Shown here in pieces: positions 1-7,387 of a stretch of DNA of 31,420 nt. The notes beneath the pieces are model-generated. The model ran no database searches. It was not told where the DNA came from and was given only the letters and a program-made list of their open reading frames with translations. Every line of letters starts with the position of its first letter. Position 1 is the first letter of the stretch. The position numbers were made by a program, and so were the translations under genes. Source of the stretch: RGIG9041 sp045657265 (GTDB lineage: Bacteria > Bacillota > Clostridia > Oscillospirales > QAKW01); assembly GCA_045657265.1 (NCBI GenBank), contig JAZOSU010000020.1:1-31420 (forward strand), given 5' to 3'.

Positions 1-735
1 TTGGCCTCCGACTTTTTCGGTATCAAATTCAGCACGGCTTTGAGTTCCGTATTTATCAATAGCTAAAATCTCACCGCATCTAATATCAACCTTTTTGCCT
101 TTACCTAATTTTATTGGCATTTTTCGAAGTGCTTTTAAAAGTATTTCGTCGGTGGAAGCGTATATGTAAACACCTAAGTTTTCAAAATGATAAATACACA
201 TAGGATTATCGCCCTTTACAAAATATAGGTTATCTTCTCTATCCATAACTGTTATGGTGAATGAGCCTTCAAGTTGCTCTGCCATATATTTAAGGCTATC
301 AAAATCTAACTTGCCTTTCTTTTCGATAAGTTGCACTGCGACGTAACTATCAGTTTCGATATTTGTAGCAGGCAGTTTTTCAGTTCTACGAAGTATCAAG
401 TCATTGTGTAAAACCCCATTGTGAGCAAGAGCGAAGGCGGTATTATTTACATTGCTATAGAACGGATGGTTATTGTAATTAAGATTTTCGGCACCCTGTG
501 TCGTCATCCTTGTATGCCCCATAACAGCGTTTACGCCTATTGGTATTCTGTAACGCATATAACGAGCGGGCAAAGGTCTTTTAAATACACTCAAATTACT
601 TTCAGTATTATATGAAATACCGGTAGCATCGGTCCCCCTGTCTTGACAGGCGATCGAGAGAATCGAGATTACTTTGTTCATCTGTTTTTGCGTAAGATTT
701 TGGTTATAGTCTAAAACTCCGAATAAACAACACAT
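1..735 (-). CDS. Class II glutamine amidotransferase (partial, C-terminus beyond window)
   Basis: Only the first 245 residues are in the window; the gene runs off the left edge. The protein begins MCCLFG, so after removal of Met the Cys becomes the N-terminal nucleophile of an Ntn-type glutaminase that releases ammonia from glutamine. Other class II landmarks are GHTR (about 73-76), AHNG (about 104-107), ETDS (about 127-130) and EGSFT (about 156-160), in the order seen in GlmS/PurF-type domains. No GlmS isomerase or PurF transferase domain is visible in the part present. The start is ATG at 735, one base past the stop of the upstream amidoligase gene, whose last codons (GAG GAG GAA) double as the ribosome site, so translation is probably coupled. 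The likely role is to supply ammonia or act jointly with the amidoligase. The domain call is strong; the substrate is unknown. Confidence 0.85.
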   Translation of the reverse strand, partial: MCCLFGVLDYNQNLTQKQMNKVISILSIACQDRGTDATGISYNTESNLSVFKRPLPARYMRYRIPIGVNAVMGHTRMTTQGAENLNYNNHPFYSNVNNTAFALAHNGVLHNDLILRRTEKLPATNIETDSYVAVQLIEKKGKLDFDSLKYMAEQLEGSFTITVMDREDNLYFVKGDNPMCIYHFENLGVYIYASTDEILLKALRKMPIKLGKGKKVDIRCGEILAIDKYGTQSRAEFDTEKVGGQ

Positions 736-736
736 A

Positions 737-1819
737 TTACATTTCCTCCTCATATGTTATTGGCTCATTTATGTAGATGCGACGTTCTTTTAAATACTGA
801 ATAAGCTCAGGTTCGCTACATCCCGAAACGAAAGAAGACCAAGACATAGATTTTATTTCCTCATCAGACAATGAATAAGCCACCTCACAAACTCGGTTAA
901 CGAGCTGCAGGGTGGCTATTAACGTATTATATTTTAGCGTGCCTCTGAAGATGCGAAATTCAATTGTATTTGCATTATCAAGATTTACACAGGTGTATCT
1001 GCCGTTGCAAGTACCTTTCTTCGCGTGGTCAAGTATCTCAAGCGGGTTTTCCTTGTAACCATAACGGGCTGCCCAACGCTGTAACTGTCGATTCGTACGT
1101 CTCGAAAACTTGAGAAGTTCATTCCAATGATGTTCTACAAAATATAGTATTTTAGCGATACCAGCCTCCTGCTCAACAATGTTTTCACCTAAAGAATCAC
1201 GGTTTACGTGAACGTGCAATCCACAAGTACCCGCTTGGTGAGATAGATAACCCATTTTCCTGAGTTTTGCAAGCACATTAGCCCACGGCATTTCGTTCAT
1301 GTGATAGTCAATTGTCATAGGGTGTGTAACAACCTCGAACCCATCATCAAGGGAGCCGTCGTGTTTGCAATAAATGTGATCATCCCCTGCAATATCCAAA
1401 ACAGCCTCGGCACTTGAGTCGCATTCTCCGGCATCATCGACTTCAAGCTCTACACCAAAGAATCTGTTGCCCTTGCCATAGAATATGGGGTCAGGTTTGT
1501 AATAATAATCGTGAATCGGGCGCGTATCACAATGATTAGTGTAACAGTGATGACAATATGGCTCGTCATCATCGTAGTAAGCATCACTTCGATGAATCAC
1601 CCTGTCGCAGTGGGTGCAACAAGTGTAGTGGTCTTCAAAACAACGCTGACACAGTACGTGCCCATCATCTCCAGCATTGTCATCTGCCCAAATGCGAACG
1701 CCACAGTAGTCGCAGAACATGGTTTCGGATCGTAAACAATCATCACATAACATTTTGCCATCAAACTCGGTCAAATTCTCTGTGGCCTTGCCACAGATGC
1801 TGCATTTTAATTCTTTCAT
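737..1819 (-). CDS. Amidoligase family protein with three N-terminal zinc-finger modules
   Basis: A 360-aa protein in two parts. Residues 1-100 hold three CxxC...CxxC units (C6/C9-C25/C28, C36/C39-C57/C60, C68/C71-C89/C92), resembling LIM or treble-clef zinc fingers. Residues about 118-310 carry the signature of the glutamine-synthetase-fold Amidoligase_2 family: FGVELE (121-126), HDGSLDDGFE (153-162), CGLHVHV (199-205) and EFRIFRGTL (287-295). The family is predicted to use ATP to join an amine to a carboxylate; most members have no known substrate. It forms an operon with the glutaminase downstream, a pairing described for mobile and phage-like loci. Start ATG at 1819 follows a GGAGG site. 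The zinc fingers probably bind a partner or substrate protein (inference). Confidence 0.85.
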   Translation of the reverse strand: MKELKCSICGKATENLTEFDGKMLCDDCLRSETMFCDYCGVRIWADDNAGDDGHVLCQRCFEDHYTCCTHCDRVIHRSDAYYDDDEPYCHHCYTNHCDTRPIHDYYYKPDPIFYGKGNRFFGVELEVDDAGECDSSAEAVLDIAGDDHIYCKHDGSLDDGFEVVTHPMTIDYHMNEMPWANVLAKLRKMGYLSHQAGTCGLHVHVNRDSLGENIVEQEAGIAKILYFVEHHWNELLKFSRRTNRQLQRWAARYGYKENPLEILDHAKKGTCNGRYTCVNLDNANTIEFRIFRGTLKYNTLIATLQLVNRVCEVAYSLSDEEIKSMSWSSFVSGCSEPELIQYLKERRIYINEPITYEEEM

Positions 1820-1832
1820 ATTTTTCCTCCGT

Positions 1833-1870
1833 AAAAATAAATATGCCCCGAAGGATAATCCTTCAGGGCT
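1833..1870 (-). promoter_or_regulatory. Leader hairpin upstream of the amidoligase operon (possible attenuator)
   Basis: A 12-bp stem (arms at about 1845-1856 and 1858-1869) is followed, on the minus strand, by a U-rich run and then directly by the amidoligase ribosome site. In minus-strand RNA the one imperfect pair is a G-U wobble; in plus-strand RNA it is a C-A mismatch, so the structure favours the minus transcript. No minus-strand gene lies upstream that would need a terminator here, so attenuation in the leader is plausible. The U-run is interrupted by A residues, so termination may be weak. Confidence 0.45.
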
Positions 1871-1912
1871 TCATCTATATAGTATACGGTTGAAAATATA
1901 TGGTTTGTCATA

Positions 1913-1940
1913 TTGTATTTATCTTTTGATTTGATATAAT
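1913..1940 (+). promoter_or_regulatory. Promoter for the 498-aa gene
   Basis: The -35 is TTGTAT (1913-1918) and the -10 is a perfect TATAAT (1935-1940), with a 16-bp spacer. The AAAGG ribosome site at 1956-1960 and ATG at 1969 follow. It is divergent from the amidoligase operon. Confidence 0.6.
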
Positions 1941-1968
1941 TAATATAAATAATTTAAAGGAACGAAAA

Positions 1969-3465
1969 ATGAGTAAATATAACCTTAATGACCACTTTGA
2001 CCCTAATGAAGAATATAGTCTTAAAGATTTAAGTGGAGAAATATTTTATGAATATGTTATAGAAAGAGGCAAATTCAAAGACTTAAATCAAGACAAAACG
2101 AGTATAAAAAGACAACTTAAAAATGACGATAAAACAGGTGTTATAGATCGAATTGCAAAACATTTAAACTTTAATATATATGACTATTCAAAAGCTATAC
2201 CTAAAAAAGAATTTGAAATGTTTCAATTGGCCAAGTATATATACTCCATGGAAGAATATGGCATTATTCAGGGCGTAAATGAAGAAAACATATATAGAAT
2301 ACGAAAAATCCCAATAATAAATATACTATCCAAACCGCGCCTTGACAATATTGAATCAATAATTTCAAATGAATCGGAATATGGTAAGTATACCCGACCG
2401 ATTTTAGATCAGTTACACGATTTGGTTGATTCCCAAGATGAAATCTTAGGCAGACTAAACAGGGCAAATTTGAGTTGGAAAGAAAATATAGATATTTTCA
2501 AATGGAACTATACTGCCTGCGATAATGCTATAAAAAACAAAAATAAGTATTTAGAAATTTTGAAGACCGTCAATGATTTTTTGGAAAACAAACTATTACC
2601 TTTGCTTAAGGAGTTCAATAGACCTGACTATTATTCGCGTGATGTTCTGGAGATTTTTTATACAATAGTAATTTGCCATAATTATTTGTCTCGTGATAAC
2701 GAGTATTTAAAAATCAACGCATATGAAATAGAAGGAGTTGTAACTGAAGAATATACTGAACTTTTTTCGAAATTAGAATTTAAAATTTTACCACCAGATA
2801 TAGCAGAAAAGACCATACTATATTTAAAAAACAAGAGCGAATACAATGATGAAGAAGTAAAAAACATAGTCAGTGCAATAAAAACCGGAGCAGTACAGTG
2901 TAGCGATAAAGATATGATATATGCACTTGAACGCGTAGCTCAATTGATACATATAGTTGAAATTATAAAAAAAGTGTCTTTTGAAGATGGTATTGATGCA
3001 TCTCTGTTTGTTGCAATGATACAGGAAATTATTTTTGTTAAAAACAATAAAGTTTCAATTCTAAATGATCCATTAGGTTTTACAACAGGAAATAAATCAT
3101 TAAAAACCATTTTAAATAAAAAACCACTTTCTACAAATGATAATAAATTATTCTCAGAACCTGCGATTGTATTATTAGCTTGGGAAAAACGAATTGTCAA
3201 CAGATTAGCAATAAACTTTGGTTATAGTGAAACAATGATAGAAACGCAAAAATCAGAACTTCTAATGTATCAGCTTAAAAAGAAAATCTTTTCATTTCTC
3301 GACTATGATAAGATTTTTTGTGTTTCTGAAATTATGAACGGCTTAATCGATGGCCTTTCCTCTTTTGACTTTGATGGTGAAAAAAATATAAATCATGTAC
3401 TAAACAAAACAGAAGAATTATTAAAAATAATTTTTAATGGAAAAAACGTTACGCAAAAAATTTAG
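1969..3465 (+). CDS. Uncharacterised 498-aa protein of the mobile region
   Basis: I do not recognise this protein. It is a charged, Lys/Glu/Asn-rich sequence that reads as mostly helical and soluble, with no signal peptide, membrane segment, Walker motif or Cys cluster. A central stretch (about residues 165-215) is rich in heptad-like Leu/Ile. It has its own promoter, an AAAGG ribosome site 8 nt before ATG, and a strong terminator right after the stop, so it is a single-gene transcription unit. It is AT-rich like the rest of the accessory region. Its place between the amidoligase operon and a helicase operon is typical of cargo such as defence or element-maintenance genes, but nothing in the sequence fixes a function. 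Confidence 0.8.
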   Translation: MSKYNLNDHFDPNEEYSLKDLSGEIFYEYVIERGKFKDLNQDKTSIKRQLKNDDKTGVIDRIAKHLNFNIYDYSKAIPKKEFEMFQLAKYIYSMEEYGIIQGVNEENIYRIRKIPIINILSKPRLDNIESIISNESEYGKYTRPILDQLHDLVDSQDEILGRLNRANLSWKENIDIFKWNYTACDNAIKNKNKYLEILKTVNDFLENKLLPLLKEFNRPDYYSRDVLEIFYTIVICHNYLSRDNEYLKINAYEIEGVVTEEYTELFSKLEFKILPPDIAEKTILYLKNKSEYNDEEVKNIVSAIKTGAVQCSDKDMIYALERVAQLIHIVEIIKKVSFEDGIDASLFVAMIQEIIFVKNNKVSILNDPLGFTTGNKSLKTILNKKPLSTNDNKLFSEPAIVLLAWEKRIVNRLAINFGYSETMIETQKSELLMYQLKKKIFSFLDYDKIFCVSEIMNGLIDGLSSFDFDGEKNINHVLNKTEELLKIIFNGKNVTQKI

Positions 3466-3474
3466 GTTTTTAGT

Positions 3475-3527
3475 AAACTGTATTTGTAAGACGCCGAAAG
3501 GCTCTTACAGATACAGTTTTTATTTTT
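3475..3527 (+). terminator. Rho-independent terminator of the 498-aa gene
   Basis: A long hairpin with AAACTGTAT/ATACAGTTT and TGTAAG/CTTACA arms and a GCC-GAAA-GGC cap is followed by TTTTTATTTTT. It separates the 498-aa gene from the helicase gene. Confidence 0.9.
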
Positions 3528-3616
3528 GGCCAAAATAAAAAAGTTTAGTTTATTTTCTTTAGCATTTCCACTGTAAAGAAAAAGAAAAAAATAAAAAATG
3601 AAAGGAAGCTATAAGT

Positions 3617-5317
3617 ATGATTAATAATACTGTAAATGGTGATCTATGGAACGAAATAATTAGACGAAAGGAGGAAGTATTTCGCGATAACAATTTTGTG
3701 TTTGAACCACAAAAATTTGACAACTATCCTGGTGTTGAGGTTGAGTATGCAACTAAGACATGGATGAGCAATGTGGTAAGTAAAGCAAGGCTTGAAAATA
3801 TGCGTGACGGAGATAGTTTATTCCTGGTAGGCCAGACTGGAACTGGTAAAAGCACCCTACTATTCAAGCAAGTAATATCCCTGGCTCACAGTCGTGGTAA
3901 AAAGATATTATATTTAGCCAATAGAACAGCCTTATGTATGCAAATGAAGAATTATTGTATGAAAGATGAGTTTGTAGGTGAACTTCAAATAGGCAAACGC
4001 AAGGTTAAAGACCTTAAACGCATATTTTCAGATGAAGGTTTAAACGAACAAATTAATTTTTCTGTCTTGGATGTGCTTAGTTATCAAAAATTTCTACGTG
4101 TACATGATGACTTAGATTTTACCTCCTACGATTACGTGTGTATGGATGAGGTTCACGCGTTTTTGAGCGACTGCTTCAATCCTACAATGGAGGAAATTTT
4201 AAATATATTAGCAAGTAAAACAAAGTTTTCTAAGAAGATTTTTATGACGGCGACGCCCCAAGAATGCATCAATACTATATACAACGCATTTTTCTCTTCA
4301 TATAACTATAATTTAATTGACAGAAAGTTTTCAGTAATCGTAATGAATCATGATTATAGCTATCTCAAGCCTATATTCTTTTCAAAGACTAAAGAGACAA
4401 TTAAGTTAATCACCGAAAAACGTAAAGAGATGTTCTTGATATTTGTTCGTAACAAAGCTGTGGGCCAACATATCCAGGAGGAACTTATGAAAGCAAATAT
4501 TTTTTCCGAAACATTTTATGCTGACACTGAAAAAGAAACCTCTATTGTTTATAACAGTATCATTTCCAAAGAAAAAATGGAAATAAACGTGCTAATCGTT
4601 TCTCGCGTGTTGGCAGAAGGGGTCTCGCTGAAGGATTCGGGCAAACCATTCAATATTGTATTATACGAAGATGACCCTGTTCAGATATTTCAGTGTTTGG
4701 GACGAAAGAGAGTTTCCGCAGACAACGAGAAGGTCACTGTGTATTTTTATGCTCCTGATATATCCGATATAAGAGCCAGTATAAACTCTCTAAATCATAA
4801 AGAGAATCTTGCTGAAAAGATGGTAGCTGCAATAGAAAATCAAGAGTACATAGAGCATATAGAATGTCCGGTATTTATACACGGCAACAGAGTTCTCATC
4901 AACTCATTATTCTTTAAAAAGAACGATATTGACCGTGCCAGATATCAGCAGTTATATGATATGATGTCTGATTATAAATCATCATTTGAGCAGCGTAAAG
5001 CGTATGCTTTATGGCTTCTATCTAGCTTTGAAAATATTGAATATGAGGAAGACGAGTTGTTTTTAGTTGATTCAAGCAAGGCTATAACTAACTTGCTTAA
5101 TGCTTGTATAGGAAACATCTATTCTAAGGATGAATTCAAAGAAATATCTAATCAACTTAAAGATTTACATGGTGATATCCGTACTAAAGAAAGTGAAAAT
5201 GCGCCGGGAATAATAAAAGTAAACCAGATGATTGAGTTATACGGATTTGAGGCTATATCCTCGGGAAATCCTAAAACCTATACTTTTAAGAGAAAGGATA
5301 CTGAGTCAGATGTATAG
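3617..5317 (+). CDS. Superfamily 2 DEAD/DEAH-type helicase
   Basis: A 566-aa ATP-dependent nucleic-acid translocase or helicase. The motifs in order are Walker A GQTGTGKST (72-80), motif II DEVH (177-180), motif III-like TATP (211-214), a motif V-like SRVLAEGVSL (329-338) and a motif VI-like QCLGRKR (359-365). Both RecA-like lobes are complete; residues about 400-566 form an accessory C-terminal domain I cannot assign. No nuclease or zinc domain is visible. Start ATG at 3617 follows an AAAGGAAG ribosome site. The 3' end overlaps a 76-aa ORF by 8 nt, suggesting translational coupling. Such stand-alone helicases occur in integrative elements and in defence loci; the role here (replication, transfer or defence) cannot be decided. 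Confidence 0.85.
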   Translation: MINNTVNGDLWNEIIRRKEEVFRDNNFVFEPQKFDNYPGVEVEYATKTWMSNVVSKARLENMRDGDSLFLVGQTGTGKSTLLFKQVISLAHSRGKKILYLANRTALCMQMKNYCMKDEFVGELQIGKRKVKDLKRIFSDEGLNEQINFSVLDVLSYQKFLRVHDDLDFTSYDYVCMDEVHAFLSDCFNPTMEEILNILASKTKFSKKIFMTATPQECINTIYNAFFSSYNYNLIDRKFSVIVMNHDYSYLKPIFFSKTKETIKLITEKRKEMFLIFVRNKAVGQHIQEELMKANIFSETFYADTEKETSIVYNSIISKEKMEINVLIVSRVLAEGVSLKDSGKPFNIVLYEDDPVQIFQCLGRKRVSADNEKVTVYFYAPDISDIRASINSLNHKENLAEKMVAAIENQEYIEHIECPVFIHGNRVLINSLFFKKNDIDRARYQQLYDMMSDYKSSFEQRKAYALWLLSSFENIEYEEDELFLVDSSKAITNLLNACIGNIYSKDEFKEISNQLKDLHGDIRTKESENAPGIIKVNQMIELYGFEAISSGNPKTYTFKRKDTESDV

Positions 5318-5540
5318 TGATTATTTCGTCCTTGTGACAGATGAGGTATTTGGAGTTTTTGAAGAATCTGCCCAAGGATATCCTTTGGAGTTCAAACAAA
5401 ATTTAAAATATGTTGAATCTGTAAATTACAGTGATTTATCAAAGTATCTGCTTGAAAAAGTGGGTAGAAACATTCTCGTCAACAAAGGGTTCAGACTTCC
5501 TTACAGCATAGGCGCTATATATTCAAGAATCCCAAGTTAA
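5310..5540 (+). CDS. Small protein overlapping the helicase gene (76 aa)
   Basis: The likely start is ATG at 5310, inside the last codons of the helicase gene (8-nt overlap), with AAAGGAT about 12 nt upstream. A longer open frame reaches back to 5232 but would overlap the helicase by 86 nt without an obvious ribosome site. The product begins MYSDYFVLVTDEV and is acidic, with no recognisable domain. The coupling suggests a partner of the helicase. I do not recognise the family. Confidence 0.6.
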   Translation: MYSDYFVLVTDEVFGVFEESAQGYPLEFKQNLKYVESVNYSDLSKYLLEKVGRNILVNKGFRLPYSIGAIYSRIPS

Positions 5541-5598
5541 CTGTGTGCTTTTAAGCAGAAATATTTGCATATTATATCAGTATAAGGAGGTGGAGTTT

Positions 5599-5694
5599 AT
5601 GAATATTGAAAACAGTTTCAAAACAACAAACGAAGAAGAACGTATAAAGTTATTTAGTAAGTTGGTAGCGTATTTAATCAACAACAAAGAATAA
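5599..5694 (+). CDS. 31-aa small protein upstream of the serine recombinase
   Basis: A short ORF with a very strong ribosome site (AAGGAGG at 5584-5590, 8 nt before ATG). The product begins MNIENSFKTTNEEER and ends LFSKLVAYLINNKE. It is helical in character and Lys/Glu/Asn-rich. The stop lies 40 nt before the recombinase start, so the two are probably co-transcribed. Short ORFs just before large serine recombinases are common in Clostridia elements; a regulatory or excision-helper role is possible but unproven. Confidence 0.55.
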   Translation: MNIENSFKTTNEEERIKLFSKLVAYLINNKE

Positions 5695-5734
5695 CTAAAA
5701 TCAAAATCGACAAAGAAAGGAGGTGAAAACATAA

Positions 5735-7279
5735 ATGCCAACAGCAGCGCTTTATATAAGGCTATCACGTGAAGATAGGGAAAAGCCCGAGACCGCCGAG
5801 TCGGAAAGTATTAAAAATCAACAGGCGTTACTTATTCGCTATTGCGAAACGGAAAATATTGATATATACGATATATACTCAGACGAAGATTATTCGGGTT
5901 CTGACCGTGATAGACCTGGATTTAATCGTCTTATAAATGATGCCAGAGAAAAGAAATTTGATATTGTAATATCAAAGACTCAATCACGCTTTGCCAGGGA
6001 TATGGAACTTGTTGAGAAGTATATCAACACGCTATTTCCAATTTGGGGCATTATATTTATTGGGGTGGTAGATAATGTCAGGAGCGACAGTCTAGCAACA
6101 CGTAAGTCGCGTCAGATAAATGCCATGGTCGATCAATGGTATTTGGAAGATTTGTCTGCAAATATAAAAGCGACGCTCTCTTCAAAACGCAAGGCAGGCC
6201 AGTGGGTCGGAGCTTTCGCCCCGTTCGGTTACCTAAAAAATCCAGAGGATAAAAACAAGCTAATTATTGACCCTGATGCAGCAGAAATTGTCCGTTACAT
6301 ATTCAAATTATATCTCGATGGTTATGGTGTCAATACACTAACAAAAAGGCTCAACAATGAGGGCATACCTAATCCGGCCGCATATAAGAAAAGCAAAGGG
6401 CAGGCTTTTCAGAATAAAAATCGTGAATGCTCAACCTTATGGGGTGTATTTTCAGTTCAACGTATACTTAAAAATCAAGTGTATTTAGGGCACACAGTTC
6501 AGGGGCAGGTAGAGAATATATCGTATAAAAGTTCAAAAAAGAGAATTAAGCCTCAAGATGAGTGGGATATCGTCAAGAACACCCACGAGCCCATAATTGA
6601 TGAATACACTTTCTATAAAGTTCAAGAGAGCTTAGGAAAAAACCGCCGTTCAACAAAGTCTGGCGAAGTGTCACTATTTGCAAATAAAATAAGATGTATG
6701 CGCTGCGGTGGCTCGATGCGCTCACAAATAAATCATGGTCAGCGCTTCTATACTTGCCATAAGCATTACATATCTCCTGAATCCTGCGAAGGTACCTACG
6801 TTTCATCAAGCGTAATTGAAAAGGCGGTTTTGAGCGAGTTACATAAACTGTATGAGCAATATATCGATGAATCCTCGGTTGAGAAAGAACTTGATACAAA
6901 AAGCAGACTTACCGATAAGATTGAGTTTATACAAAAACAAATTTCAAATCTTGAGAGCAAAGTTTCTAAAATTGAAAGCCGTTTTAAGAAGATGTATTAT
7001 GATAAGCTTGAGGGGAATATTTCAGCAGAAGATTATGAGATGTTTTATAATGATTCTCAAAGCGAGCGGGATACTCTTAAAAAACAGATTGTAGAGCTTT
7101 TGGCACAACTTGAGATACTACAAAGTCAGCAAGAACAAACAGACAGTGTAAGGGAAATAATCGCAAAGTTCAAGGACATACAAACTCTTGACCGTTTTAC
7201 TGTTGAAACACTTGTTGACTATATAGAAGTCGGAGGTAATAAGAATGATCGCATAATTAAAATTCATTGGAATTTCTAA
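5735..7279 (+). CDS. Large serine recombinase (site-specific integrase/excisionase)
   Basis: A 514-aa enzyme of the large serine recombinase family, which cuts and rejoins attP/attB or attL/attR through a covalent phosphoserine link. The N-terminal resolvase domain (about 1-150) has YIRLSRED with catalytic Ser11, and SRFARD with Arg85 and Arg88. The Recombinase domain (about 155-300) includes GQWVGAFAPFGY. A zinc ribbon uses C321, C324, C341 and probably C351. A long coiled coil (about 385-475) is the usual synapsis-control segment. The length is normal for the family and the gene looks intact. Start ATG at 5735 follows AAAGGAGGTG. It probably mobilises the accessory region and would be the enzyme that restores cotJC if the element excises (inference). 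Confidence 0.95.
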   Translation: MPTAALYIRLSREDREKPETAESESIKNQQALLIRYCETENIDIYDIYSDEDYSGSDRDRPGFNRLINDAREKKFDIVISKTQSRFARDMELVEKYINTLFPIWGIIFIGVVDNVRSDSLATRKSRQINAMVDQWYLEDLSANIKATLSSKRKAGQWVGAFAPFGYLKNPEDKNKLIIDPDAAEIVRYIFKLYLDGYGVNTLTKRLNNEGIPNPAAYKKSKGQAFQNKNRECSTLWGVFSVQRILKNQVYLGHTVQGQVENISYKSSKKRIKPQDEWDIVKNTHEPIIDEYTFYKVQESLGKNRRSTKSGEVSLFANKIRCMRCGGSMRSQINHGQRFYTCHKHYISPESCEGTYVSSSVIEKAVLSELHKLYEQYIDESSVEKELDTKSRLTDKIEFIQKQISNLESKVSKIESRFKKMYYDKLEGNISAEDYEMFYNDSQSERDTLKKQIVELLAQLEILQSQQEQTDSVREIIAKFKDIQTLDRFTVETLVDYIEVGGNKNDRIIKIHWNF

Positions 7280-7296
7280 TCTCACCCTACAAGATA

Positions 7297-7325
7297 AATA
7301 CCCGTCTCGTTATGAGACGGGTATT
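7297..7325 (+). terminator. Terminator after the serine recombinase
   Basis: A perfect 12-bp stem (AATACCCGTCTC paired with GAGACGGGTATT, 5-nt loop) is followed by ATTGTTTCCC. The tail is only moderately U-rich, but the placement 17 nt after the stop fits termination. Confidence 0.75.
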
Positions 7326-7344
7326 ATTGTTTCCCTTATTTTTC

Positions 7345-7387
7345 TTAACTTGCCCTTAAATTTAGATTGTTTTTAAGGTCAAGTTAA
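7345..7387 (+). repeat. 16-bp inverted repeat between recombinase and fic
   Basis: Arms at 7345-7360 (TTAACTTGCCCTTAAA) and 7372-7387 (TTTAAGGTCAAGTTAA) match at 15 of 16 positions around an 11-nt spacer, ending on the base before the fic stop codon. It may be a second terminator for the recombinase (tail TTATTTTA), or a recombinase-binding site, since recombination sites often lie next to the recombinase gene. Confidence 0.5.

Noticed and set aside
421..615. 64-aa plus-strand ORF
   Set aside because: It is antisense to the glutaminase gene, has no ribosome site and no recognisable domain.
1511..1934. Three overlapping plus-strand ORFs over the amidoligase zinc fingers
   Set aside because: They are shadows of the Cys-rich minus-strand gene, without ribosome sites.
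5232..5317. Programmed frameshift joining the helicase to the downstream ORF
   Set aside because: No slippery sequence is visible and the 76-aa ORF has its own ATG; a simple 8-nt overlap explains it.
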